Shown: positions 1 to 5,107 of the stretch, piece by piece
How positions within the stretch are numbered: position 1 is the first letter of the stretch
Layout: each line of letters begins with the position of its first letter
NCBI GenBank assembly: GCA_007124075.1
Contig: SLFV01000216.1
Coordinates: 1-5,107, forward strand
Reading direction: 5' to 3'
Source of the DNA: Roseimaritima sp.
GTDB taxonomy: Bacteria; Planctomycetota; Planctomycetia; Pirellulales; Pirellulaceae
DNA length: 5,107 nucleotides
Program-made: the position numbers and the translations under genes
Notes under the pieces: model-generated
What the model was told of the DNA's origin: nothing
Seen by the model: only the letters and a program-made list of their open reading frames with translations
Databases searched by the model: none

Positions 1-852
1 AAATGCCGTCAGCGGTGCGTCAACAACGTGTTGGGGCTTGCCCACGACTTGTTGCACGGGAGACACCTCCTCAAACAATGCTGGCGCAGTCTGTTGCAAT
101 GCGTTTGTTTGCTGGACGGGAGGCATTGGATCTGCCGGATCTGCGGGTGAGGTCGTCGCCCCTGTTGAAACGCCGCTGGATTCGGTTTGGCTGGCAGGCC
201 TATCGTTCCTTTGCTTGTCGGTCGAAGCGCGAATGATCGGAACGCCCGAAATCAACGGCAGAGGTTCGTAGGCCGCCACCGAATCGGATGCGACGAAACG
301 CTTCTGAGTTGAAACAGCGTGCTGTCCTTGAACACTGATGCGACTGAGAAGGTCGACCGCTGCCTGGTACGCCAAACGTGCATGTTTGTGCTCCTGTGCA
401 ACCGTTTCCGCGATGCTCTGATTCAGTAGCAATGTGACCCAACCGCCACGTTGTAGATCGAGATCCGGGCCCAATGATGCAAGTGCAGCCACCAAGGCTT
501 GATGATTGGCGGCGGCAGTCTTGGTATCCAGTTGCGTCCAAGTTTGCTGCTGGTCTCGCAGGTGCTCGAAAGCTGAATATGCAACCTGCGAATCTGGAAA
601 CTTTAATTTCGCGACGAGCGCTTGCGTTCCAGCAGGCCCCAACTGGGCCAACTGAGCAAGGCGAGATAGCTGCATTTCCGTGGTTTGGTTCTCGAAGTCG
701 CCTGTCAGTTGATTTAGCAGCCAATAGCGAGACCCGAATTGCAACGCCAACACCGTCGTCAAGAGAACGGCTGCGACCAGCAGGTTTCTCAAGGCACGGC
801 TGAACAATCGCGATCGTTGGGGAATTACAAACGGATGGTTCGACTGTGTCAT
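1..852 (-). CDS. Membrane-anchored HEAT-like repeat protein, C-terminus beyond the window (partial)
   Basis: I do not recognise a named gene. The minus-strand frame from ATG 852 stays open for 284 codons to the left edge, so the stop lies outside. Residues 1-22 carry Arg at 13, 15, 19 and 22, followed by a hydrophobic segment at about 23-39. This predicts an N-in signal anchor, or a signal peptide cut after VLA at 34-36, with the rest outside the cytoplasm. Residues about 56-105 resemble one HEAT-like helical pair (RLAQLAQLGPAGTQALVAKL, then PDSQVAYSAFEHLRD), and a weaker helix, NHQALVAALASLG, follows. From about residue 205 the chain is rich in Gln, Pro, Thr and Ser, looks disordered, and contains PADPADP. 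The start is two bases after the stop of the DUF4254 gene, with no clear Shine-Dalgarno, so translational coupling is likely. HEAT-like modules usually act as protein-binding scaffolds. The role here is unknown. Confidence 0.82.
   Translation of the reverse strand, partial: MTQSNHPFVIPQRSRLFSRALRNLLVAAVLLTTVLALQFGSRYWLLNQLTGDFENQTTEMQLSRLAQLAQLGPAGTQALVAKLKFPDSQVAYSAFEHLRDQQQTWTQLDTKTAAANHQALVAALASLGPDLDLQRGGWVTLLLNQSIAETVAQEHKHARLAYQAAVDLLSRISVQGQHAVSTQKRFVASDSVAAYEPLPLISGVPIIRASTDKQRNDRPASQTESSGVSTGATTSPADPADPMPPVQQTNALQQTAPALFEEVSPVQQVVGKPQHVVDAPLTAF
129..146. repeat. Short tandem repeat, two 9-base units, in the coding tail
   Basis: The plus strand reads GATCTGCCG followed by GATCTGCGG, two adjacent units differing at one base. 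On the coding (minus) strand they give the Ala-Asp-Pro repeat in the low-complexity tail of the HEAT-like protein. Unit length is a multiple of three, so copy-number change would keep the frame. It looks like ordinary slippage in a disordered segment. Confidence 0.4.
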
Positions 853-854
853 GG

Positions 855-1505
855 CTAGCACGCCGCTCGTTTTTGTGAAAGATAGATAGCGGGATTCAGC
901 GCTGGATCATTGTACATTTTGAATTGACGATACGTTTTGTGGCGTTTTCGACCAGCGGACAGATCCGCAATCAGCAAGGAAAGCGAGTTGGTAAGATCAA
1001 GGTGTTGCTCGTGGCAAATTTTCAATCGTCTTGAAACTCGCTCCCGTTGCGATGCATCGTCAGCGAACCTTGTGACCGCTTCGTCGTAGTGATAGATCCG
1101 CAAACTCAAGATCGATAGGCGATCGATGACGCTGCCCAAAGTCTCCGAATTCATCGGCGCTTGGGCGTCGGGGTTAACACCATTGACACCCAAGGCTTGG
1201 GCAAATAAGTCGTCGATCTGCTCGATCAAATCGTTGCGACTCTGGTTCAGACGATCAATGTTGCGTTTGACAGACGCGATTTGCGAATCCGTTGCATTCG
1301 GCTGACGTGCCAAGTCCTCCTCGTGCCATAGCCGGAAGTTCATTGCGTGTTGACGGGCGACGATTCCTAGAAAATCATCCCCGGATTCATCAACGCTATG
1401 CTGGTGCCAGCGCACAACGCAATCCTGCTGCAACGTGACAATTGTCCCCGCGTCAATCAAAATCGCACCACCGTCGCGTTGCAAGTAATCGTTTGCATCC
1501 GACAT
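855..1505 (-). CDS. DUF4254 family protein of unknown function
   Basis: The 216-residue product matches the family pattern as I know it. It has NFRLWHEEDLAR at 56-67, KRNIDRLNQSRND at 80-92, NSETLGSVIDRLSILSLRIY at 119-138 and YRQFKMYNDPALNP at 192-205. It looks soluble and mostly alpha-helical, with no signal peptide or membrane segment. The charged conserved runs (WHEED, RxxIDxLNxxRND, NSET) could line a ligand or active site, but no reaction is known to me. I chose ATG 1505 because GGGGAG lies nine bases upstream and a candidate promoter would start transcription near 1533. A GTG at 1535 would add ten residues (MSWVIGEQNR) but would lie upstream of, or at, that transcript start. It is the first gene of a pair with the HEAT-like membrane protein that begins two bases after its stop. 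Confidence 0.88.
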   Translation of the reverse strand: MSDANDYLQRDGGAILIDAGTIVTLQQDCVVRWHQHSVDESGDDFLGIVARQHAMNFRLWHEEDLARQPNATDSQIASVKRNIDRLNQSRNDLIEQIDDLFAQALGVNGVNPDAQAPMNSETLGSVIDRLSILSLRIYHYDEAVTRFADDASQRERVSRRLKICHEQHLDLTNSLSLLIADLSAGRKRHKTYRQFKMYNDPALNPAIYLSQKRAAC

Positions 1506-1514
1506 TCGATTTTG

Positions 1515-1520
1515 CTCCCC
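1515..1520 (-). promoter_or_regulatory. Ribosome binding site for the DUF4254 gene
   Basis: The minus strand reads GGGGAG, with nine bases between it and ATG 1505. It is the best Shine-Dalgarno match at any start in the window. It favours ATG 1505 over the in-frame GTG 30 bases upstream. Confidence 0.55.
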
Positions 1521-1539
1521 AATAACCCACGACACATTC

Positions 1540-1569
1540 GTTATAGGAAAGTGCGGGTTAACCCGACAA
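1540..1569 (-). promoter_or_regulatory. Candidate sigma70-type promoter for the DUF4254/HEAT-like pair
   Basis: On the minus strand TTGTCG (1569-1564, four of six matches to TTGACA) is followed after 18 bases by TATAAC (1545-1540, five of six matches to TATAAT). Transcription would begin near 1533, giving a leader of about 28 bases before ATG 1505 that includes the GGGGAG ribosome binding site. It sits in the only sizeable intergenic gap of the window, after a stem-loop that may end the dxs transcript. Planctomycete promoters are not well fitted by the E. coli consensus, so this is a prediction by eye. Confidence 0.35.
1554..1565. promoter_or_regulatory. Perfect 12-base palindrome inside the candidate promoter, possible operator
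   Basis: CGGGTTAACCCG is its own reverse complement. It overlaps the inner edge of the candidate -35 and lies mostly in the -35/-10 spacer, where a dimeric repressor would block polymerase. A 12-base palindrome is expected about once by chance in 5 kb, so only its position makes it notable. No regulator gene adjoins it. Confidence 0.25.
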
Positions 1570-1686
1570 GTGCAATCGAATCGTTAGCAAACTCCACGCC
1601 GCTTTGTCGCGGGATCTGCCGACATCCCCTAGCATCGACTGGAACAAGCGAAGAAGTCGTTCAGTCGGTCAGTTGCCAACCGCAAT

Positions 1687-1715
1687 TCCCTCGCCGCAGC
1701 ACCATGCAGCGGGGA
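1687..1715 (-). terminator. Stem-loop after dxs, possible terminator or 3' stabilising hairpin
   Basis: Read on the minus strand, TCCC-CGCTGCA pairs with TGCGGCG-A-GGGA around a six-base loop (TGGTGC). This gives an eleven-pair stem with one bulged A and one G-U pair. It begins about 20 bases after the dxs stop. The bases after it (AATTGCGGTTGG) lack a U-run, so it is not a canonical intrinsic terminator. It could instead act with Rho or protect the 3' end of the cox-ispA-dxs transcript. It separates that block from the downstream promoter. Confidence 0.4.
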
Positions 1716-1720
1716 TCTTA

Positions 1721-1728
1721 GGGGGGGG
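1721..1728. repeat. G8/C8 homopolymer just after the dxs stop
   Basis: Eight consecutive G on the plus strand (C on the transcribed strand) lie between the dxs stop and the stem-loop. It is outside coding sequence, so slippage there would not change Dxs. It is the longest homopolymer I noticed in the window. Confidence 0.6.
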
Positions 1729-1735
1729 CAGTCTA

Positions 1736-3631
1736 CTAGCGAGTGAAGCTAGAAACCTTAACGCCGTTGTATTGCTCACAAACACGGACGATCGCTTCAG
1801 ACGTGAGCTGAAATTGTTCAAGCAAATCGGAACGGTCGCCATGGGGAACAAACTGATCCGGCAAAGCCAAACGCTTTACCCGACGCGTATCGAGCCCCAG
1901 TTCGTTGGCCGCTTCAAGAAATGCGGAACCGAAGCCACCAATATGGGACGCTTCCTCTAGGACCACAACAAAGCGATCATCCGCAAGCGCAGCTGCAACC
2001 ATTTCCAGGTCGAGCGGCTTGGCAAATCTAGCATTCACTACCGCCACGCTACGTCGGTCCTCCAATGTCTCAGCCGCCGCGACCGCCTCCTCCAAGAGTG
2101 CTCCGAACACCACAATCGTCCCGTCGCAGCCCTCACGAATCGTTTCACTCTTTCCAAGTTCGACGGGCGCGGAAACTCGCTGCAGATCGAAAGCAGCGGC
2201 TTTGGGATACCGCATTGCGGAAGGATGGTCGTGCCGCAAAGCAAATTGCAGCATCGGTTCGACCTCGCCTGCATACCCTGGAGCCATTACGACAATGTTC
2301 GGAAAGGCACGCATGTAAGGAATATCAAAGCATCCGTGATGTGTCGGTCCGTCTGGACCGGCTAACCCCGCTCGATCCATCGTGAAAACAACCGGTAGGT
2401 CCTGCAAGGCGACCTCTTGAAAAATTTGGTCGAAGGACCGCTGCATGAAAGTGCTGTAAATGTTCACGATCGGCCGCAGCCCTGCCTTGCACTGACCGGC
2501 GGCGAATGCGACCGCATGCGACTCGCAAATCCCAACATCAAAGAAACGTTCGGGAAAACGCTCACGAACCGGTTCCATCTTTGTACCTTGACACATCGCA
2601 GCCGTCAAAACAGTCACACGCTGATCTGCATCCATCGCTCGTGTGATCGCATCCCTGACCAGGACAGTGTAGGGCTTTGCACTACTGCTAGGGCTGGAAC
2701 GCCGCTCCCCTTGCAACTCCGACAACGCTGGCGGAGTGTGGAAAAACACTGGATCCTCCGCTGCGGGTTTGTACCCATGCCCCTTCTCCGTTACGACGTG
2801 CAAAAGAATGGGACCGTCCATCGACTGAACCAAAGATAAGTATTTTTTCAGTAACCCGATGTCGTGCCCGTCAATCGGCCCTAAGTATCGGACCCCTAAA
2901 TCCTCAAAAAGCATGCCGCCCAAAAGGCCTGCTTTCACCCCCTCTTTCATCTGCGCCAGCAAACGTTCAACGGGATCGCCAAAAAGTGGCACGTGATTCA
3001 GGGCTTTGGCGACTTCGTGTTTGAAGCCCGTGTAAAGCGGATTACCACGTAGACGATCCAGATACCCTGCAACCGCACCGACCCGTGGACAGATCGACAT
3101 CTTATTGTCGTTTAAAATGACGAGCAAATCTTTTTTCAGATAACCTGCATTGTTCAACGCCTCGAATACAATTCCACTGGGGAATGCCCCATCTCCAATG
3201 ACAGCCACGCTTTTTCGCGAGGATTGACCAAGCAGGTCATCCCCACTACGCAGGCCTAAGGCGGTGCTGACGCTGCAGCCCGCATGTCCGGTCATAAACA
3301 AGTCATAAACACTTTCCTCCGGATTGGGGTATCCCATCAAACCGCCCTGCGTACGGATCGTCGAAAACTGGGGATACCTTCCCGTGATCAATTTGTGCGG
3401 ATAAATCTGGTGCCCAGTATCCCATATCAAACGATCGCTGCGAAAATCGAATGTGGCGTGCAAGGCCAAGCAAAGCTCAACAACCCCTAAATTAGATGCA
3501 AAATGGGCGGTTCGCGTTGCGACCAGGTTGCACAGCACATCCCGAATCTCGTCGGCCAGTTGCTGCAGTTGGCTAAGCGAATAATGACGAAGCGGTTCTG
3601 CCGAATCGAGTTGCGAAAGCATCGGATGCAT
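1736..3631 (-). CDS. dxs: 1-deoxy-D-xylulose-5-phosphate synthase
   Basis: This thiamine-diphosphate enzyme of the cytoplasm condenses pyruvate and glyceraldehyde 3-phosphate to DXP with loss of CO2, the first step of the MEP isoprenoid pathway. The 631 residues are near the usual length of about 620. The N-terminal TPP domain shows HFASNLGVVEL (His43), WDTGHQIYPHKLITGR (70-85), GHAGCS (115-120) and the GDG...NDN cofactor motif (146-148, 174-176). KGHGY and His298 follow, then a Ser-rich linker near 307-318. The pyrimidine-binding domain has Glu370 (CESHAV), Tyr392, Arg398, DRAG at 419-422, Asp427 and His431, numbered almost as in the E. coli enzyme. A transketolase C-terminal domain (about 500-620) ends the chain. 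Two TAG stops stand in tandem. ATG 3631 lies seven bases after ispA, with AGAGAG about 12 bases upstream, and ATG 3622 is an alternative. All key residues are present, so it should be active. Confidence 0.97.
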   Translation of the reverse strand: MHPMLSQLDSAEPLRHYSLSQLQQLADEIRDVLCNLVATRTAHFASNLGVVELCLALHATFDFRSDRLIWDTGHQIYPHKLITGRYPQFSTIRTQGGLMGYPNPEESVYDLFMTGHAGCSVSTALGLRSGDDLLGQSSRKSVAVIGDGAFPSGIVFEALNNAGYLKKDLLVILNDNKMSICPRVGAVAGYLDRLRGNPLYTGFKHEVAKALNHVPLFGDPVERLLAQMKEGVKAGLLGGMLFEDLGVRYLGPIDGHDIGLLKKYLSLVQSMDGPILLHVVTEKGHGYKPAAEDPVFFHTPPALSELQGERRSSPSSSAKPYTVLVRDAITRAMDADQRVTVLTAAMCQGTKMEPVRERFPERFFDVGICESHAVAFAAGQCKAGLRPIVNIYSTFMQRSFDQIFQEVALQDLPVVFTMDRAGLAGPDGPTHHGCFDIPYMRAFPNIVVMAPGYAGEVEPMLQFALRHDHPSAMRYPKAAAFDLQRVSAPVELGKSETIREGCDGTIVVFGALLEEAVAAAETLEDRRSVAVVNARFAKPLDLEMVAAALADDRFVVVLEEASHIGGFGSAFLEAANELGLDTRRVKRLALPDQFVPHGDRSDLLEQFQLTSEAIVRVCEQYNGVKVSSFTR

Positions 3632-3638
3632 GATTGCA

Positions 3639-4508
3639 CTAAACTCTCTGAATGATGAAGCGTGCTATTTTCTCTAACCGCTGTCCTGCGTCGCCGAATA
3701 ACTGAGCAGCTTCAATAGCACTATCGATGAGCTGTTTAGCATACTCCCGGGTTTCGGGCACCCCAAGTAGTGATGGGTAGGTCAACTTTCCGCGTTCGGA
3801 GTCGCGACCCGCGTTTTTCCCAAGTTTTTCGGTCTCTCCGGCATGATCCAGCAAATCATCGACAATCTGAAAAGCTAATCCGACCGCATCTCCATACCGC
3901 GACAACGCTTCCAATTGCCAGTCGACCGCCTCAGCAGTCAAGCCACCCAAGTACAGCGATACATTGATAAGTGCACCTGTTTTGCGACGATGGATCGATT
4001 CTAACTGGGCCAGGTTCGGTCCAACAGAGTTCTCCGAACTAAGGTCGTCCATTTGACCACCGACCAAATGAACAGCACCGGCCGCAGCGGCCAATTCAAC
4101 GACCGCATCGCGTAATCGCTGCTTCGGCCGGAACCCGGTAGCAAGCCACTCAAATGACCTGGCTAACAAAGCGTCACCCGCCAGTATCGCCGTCGCTTCG
4201 TCAAATTGGATGTGTACTGTCGGTCGACCCCTCCGCAGGGTGTCATCATCCATTGCGGGAAGATCATCGTGAATCAGCGAGTATGCGTGGATCAATTCCA
4301 CCGAAGCAGCAGGCACCAAGGCATCCTCCGTGTTGCCGCCGCAGGCCTCGCAAGCACTAAGGACCAAGCACGGCCTGATACGCTTCCCGGGAGACAGTAA
4401 TGCGTAAGATAAAGCCTCCAGCAGCCTCGGCGGACACTGATCAGAGGGCGGCAACGCCCTGACCAACGCATCGTGAATCCATCCATCCCATTCAGAAAAG
4501 AACGTCAA
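3639..4508 (-). CDS. ispA: Farnesyl diphosphate synthase (type II polyprenyl synthetase)
   Basis: This cytoplasmic enzyme adds two isopentenyl diphosphates to dimethylallyl diphosphate to give FPP, feeding quinones, hopanoids, undecaprenyl phosphate and heme O/A. The 289 residues are typical. Visible motifs are GKRIRP (41-46, substrate-binding Lys/Arg), the first Asp-rich motif DDLPAMDDD (81-89) followed by LRRGRPTVH, GGQMDD (150-155), KTGAL (176-180), FQIVDDLLD (213-221, second Asp-rich motif) and KLTYPSLLG (241-249). Tyr76 and Ser77, five and four residues before the first Asp-rich motif, match bacterial FPP synthases and favour a C15 product over GGPP, though chain length cannot be fixed from sequence alone. 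The start is TTG 4508: no ATG fits, and the next in-frame upstream signal is the stop of the oxidase subunit gene, so no longer start is possible except a rare ATT. The ribosome binding site is weak. It is followed seven bases later by dxs. Confidence 0.94.
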   Translation of the reverse strand: MTFFSEWDGWIHDALVRALPPSDQCPPRLLEALSYALLSPGKRIRPCLVLSACEACGGNTEDALVPAASVELIHAYSLIHDDLPAMDDDTLRRGRPTVHIQFDEATAILAGDALLARSFEWLATGFRPKQRLRDAVVELAAAAGAVHLVGGQMDDLSSENSVGPNLAQLESIHRRKTGALINVSLYLGGLTAEAVDWQLEALSRYGDAVGLAFQIVDDLLDHAGETEKLGKNAGRDSERGKLTYPSLLGVPETREYAKQLIDSAIEAAQLFGDAGQRLEKIARFIIQRV

Positions 4509-4523
4509 CGCACCAATCTTTCG

Positions 4524-4877
4524 CTACTCCATCGATCCCACACCCACAGGATCATCAATTTTTGTCTCAAGGCTACCTTGATATCCACGATGATCCATCA
4601 AGGTCAGACCCATGAACAAGGCCAGAAACGCAGCAGCGGAAATGAAAACCAAAACGTTAAATGGCTTATCCCAACCCAGGTGCATAAAGAAATACATCAC
4701 CAGTGAAGCCTTGATTGTGGCGATGAACAAACTAAGCCAAATCTCCAAGTTGCCCAAGTCAAATTTCGCCTGAAATACCGTCACGAACGTCAGAAACACG
4801 AGTGCCGCGAAAACAGCCAGCAACATCGAAACGGGCTGGGGATGGGCGAACCCATTCCCGTGTGCATGATCGCTCAT
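4524..4877 (-). CDS. Cytochrome c oxidase subunit IV (bacterial caa3/aa3-type small subunit)
   Basis: The 117-residue product has three hydrophobic helices at about 15-36, 45-66 and 72-94, the layout of bacterial oxidase subunit IV (CtaF/CoxD type, about 100-120 residues). The second helix carries the family-like IKASLVMYFFMHLGWDKP at 55-72. The N-terminus is His-rich (His4, 6 and 12) and the tail is polar. It sits in the inner membrane, binds no heme or copper, and in better-studied relatives helps assemble or stabilise the heme-copper oxidase that reduces O2. GGAA lies four bases before ATG 4877. The gene follows the subunit III gene by 45 bases, the common order of the operon. Its TAG stop is in the same frame as the downstream ispA, 15 bases before that start. 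A quinol oxidase subunit IV (CyoD) is the alternative, but the match to the caa3 family is better. Confidence 0.9.
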   Translation of the reverse strand: MSDHAHGNGFAHPQPVSMLLAVFAALVFLTFVTVFQAKFDLGNLEIWLSLFIATIKASLVMYFFMHLGWDKPFNVLVFISAAAFLALFMGLTLMDHRGYQGSLETKIDDPVGVGSME

Positions 4878-4922
4878 TGCATTCCAATTCTAAAATACAA
4901 AAGAAAAACCGCTCAGGATGAC

Positions 4923-5107
4923 CTATCCAATCAAGTACAGCAGCGGGAAGAGATAAATCCAAATCAAATCAACTAAGTGCCAATACAAGCCGACATAATC
5001 GACAGGACCGAAGTAATTCTCGTTGAACTCCGCGCGGGCCGCCCGTACTAAAAGCCAAACCATGACGCCCATCCCGGCAAGTATGTGAATCGCGTGAACC
5101 CCCGTCA
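4923..5107 (-). CDS. ctaE: Cytochrome c oxidase subunit III, C-terminal end (partial)
   Basis: Only the last 61 complete codons including the stop are present, and the gene continues past the right edge. The fragment begins [11 protein letters not shown], the conserved His-containing helix of COX III. It continues through a polar loop ([16 protein letters not shown]) into the final membrane helix [20 protein letters not shown], and ends LIG. The YWHxVDxxWIxLFPLxYL signature is diagnostic of heme-copper oxidase subunit III (also called coxC). This inner-membrane subunit carries no redox centre, but it stabilises subunit I and the proton uptake path. Subunits I and II, with the metal centres, are presumably further upstream outside the window. 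The gene is intact as far as seen. Confidence 0.93.
   Translation of the reverse strand, partial: TGVHAIHILAGMGVMVWLLVRAARAEFNENYFGPVDYVGLYWHLVDLIWIYLFPLLYLIG

Noticed and set aside
200..724. Minus-strand open frame of 174 residues
   Set aside because: It lies in a different frame from the longer stop-free frame starting at 852. Its translation is Arg/Ser/Gly/Cys-rich with no coherent helices, typical of a shadow.
1599..1628. Small inverted repeats (CCGC/GCGG and GGGAT/ATCCC) in the intergenic gap
   Set aside because: Stems of four and five pairs are expected by chance, have no U-run and compete with each other.
1398..1960. Two overlapping plus-strand open frames across the DUF4254/dxs gap
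   Set aside because: They extend antisense into DUF4254 or dxs coding sequence, overlap each other in different frames, and show no protein-like pattern.
2417..2839. Plus-strand open frame of 140 residues antisense to dxs
   Set aside because: It is wholly inside the well-supported dxs gene, with biased composition and no recognisable motif.
4878..4922. T-rich spacer after the COX III stop that could be an intrinsic terminator
   Set aside because: On the minus strand only a four-pair stem (GGAT/ATCC) precedes the T-rich stretch, with unpaired bases between, which is too weak to call.
1..5107. Mobile element, CRISPR array, toxin-antitoxin, phage or defence system
   Set aside because: No transposase, integrase, terminal inverted repeats, spaced direct repeats, small paired ORFs or tRNA-like structures were visible. 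The genes are housekeeping or conserved hypothetical.

Overview
The window reads as ordinary chromosomal sequence from a Gram-negative-type, aerobically respiring bacterium, most likely a planctomycete of the Pirellulaceae/Rhodopirellula kind. The grounds are the planctomycete-like variant motifs in Dxs (GHAGCS and CESHAV in place of the commoner GHSSTS and AEQHAV), a DUF4254 protein, a membrane-anchored HEAT-like protein with a Gln/Pro/Thr-rich tail, sparse Shine-Dalgarno signals and a base composition near half GC. This assignment is inference from family resemblance, not a database match.

All supported genes lie on the minus strand, so they are transcribed from the right edge to the left. 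The first block (5107 down to 1736) holds the 3' end of a cytochrome c oxidase subunit III gene, a complete small subunit IV gene, a type II farnesyl diphosphate synthase (ispA) and 1-deoxy-D-xylulose-5-phosphate synthase (dxs). The gaps are 45, 15 and 7 bases, which suggests one transcript joining the end of an aa3/caa3-type terminal oxidase operon to isoprenoid precursor synthesis. Dxs makes the first intermediate of the MEP pathway, and IspA condenses the resulting C5 units to FPP. FPP is also the donor of the farnesyl tail of heme O/A used by such oxidases, and a precursor of quinone tails, hopanoids and undecaprenyl phosphate.

About 230 bases separate dxs from the next gene. They hold an imperfect but strong stem-loop just past the dxs stop (possible transcript end), an eight-base G/C homopolymer, and a candidate promoter with a perfect 12-base palindrome between its -35 and -10 elements.

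The second block (1505 down to the left edge) holds a DUF4254 protein of unknown function and, two bases after its stop, an open frame of 284 codons that runs off the window. The latter encodes an N-terminally anchored protein with HEAT-like helices and a low-complexity region. The two are almost certainly co-transcribed and probably translationally coupled. Nothing in the window looks like a mobile element, CRISPR array, RNA gene or defence system. The least understood part is the DUF4254 plus HEAT-like pair.
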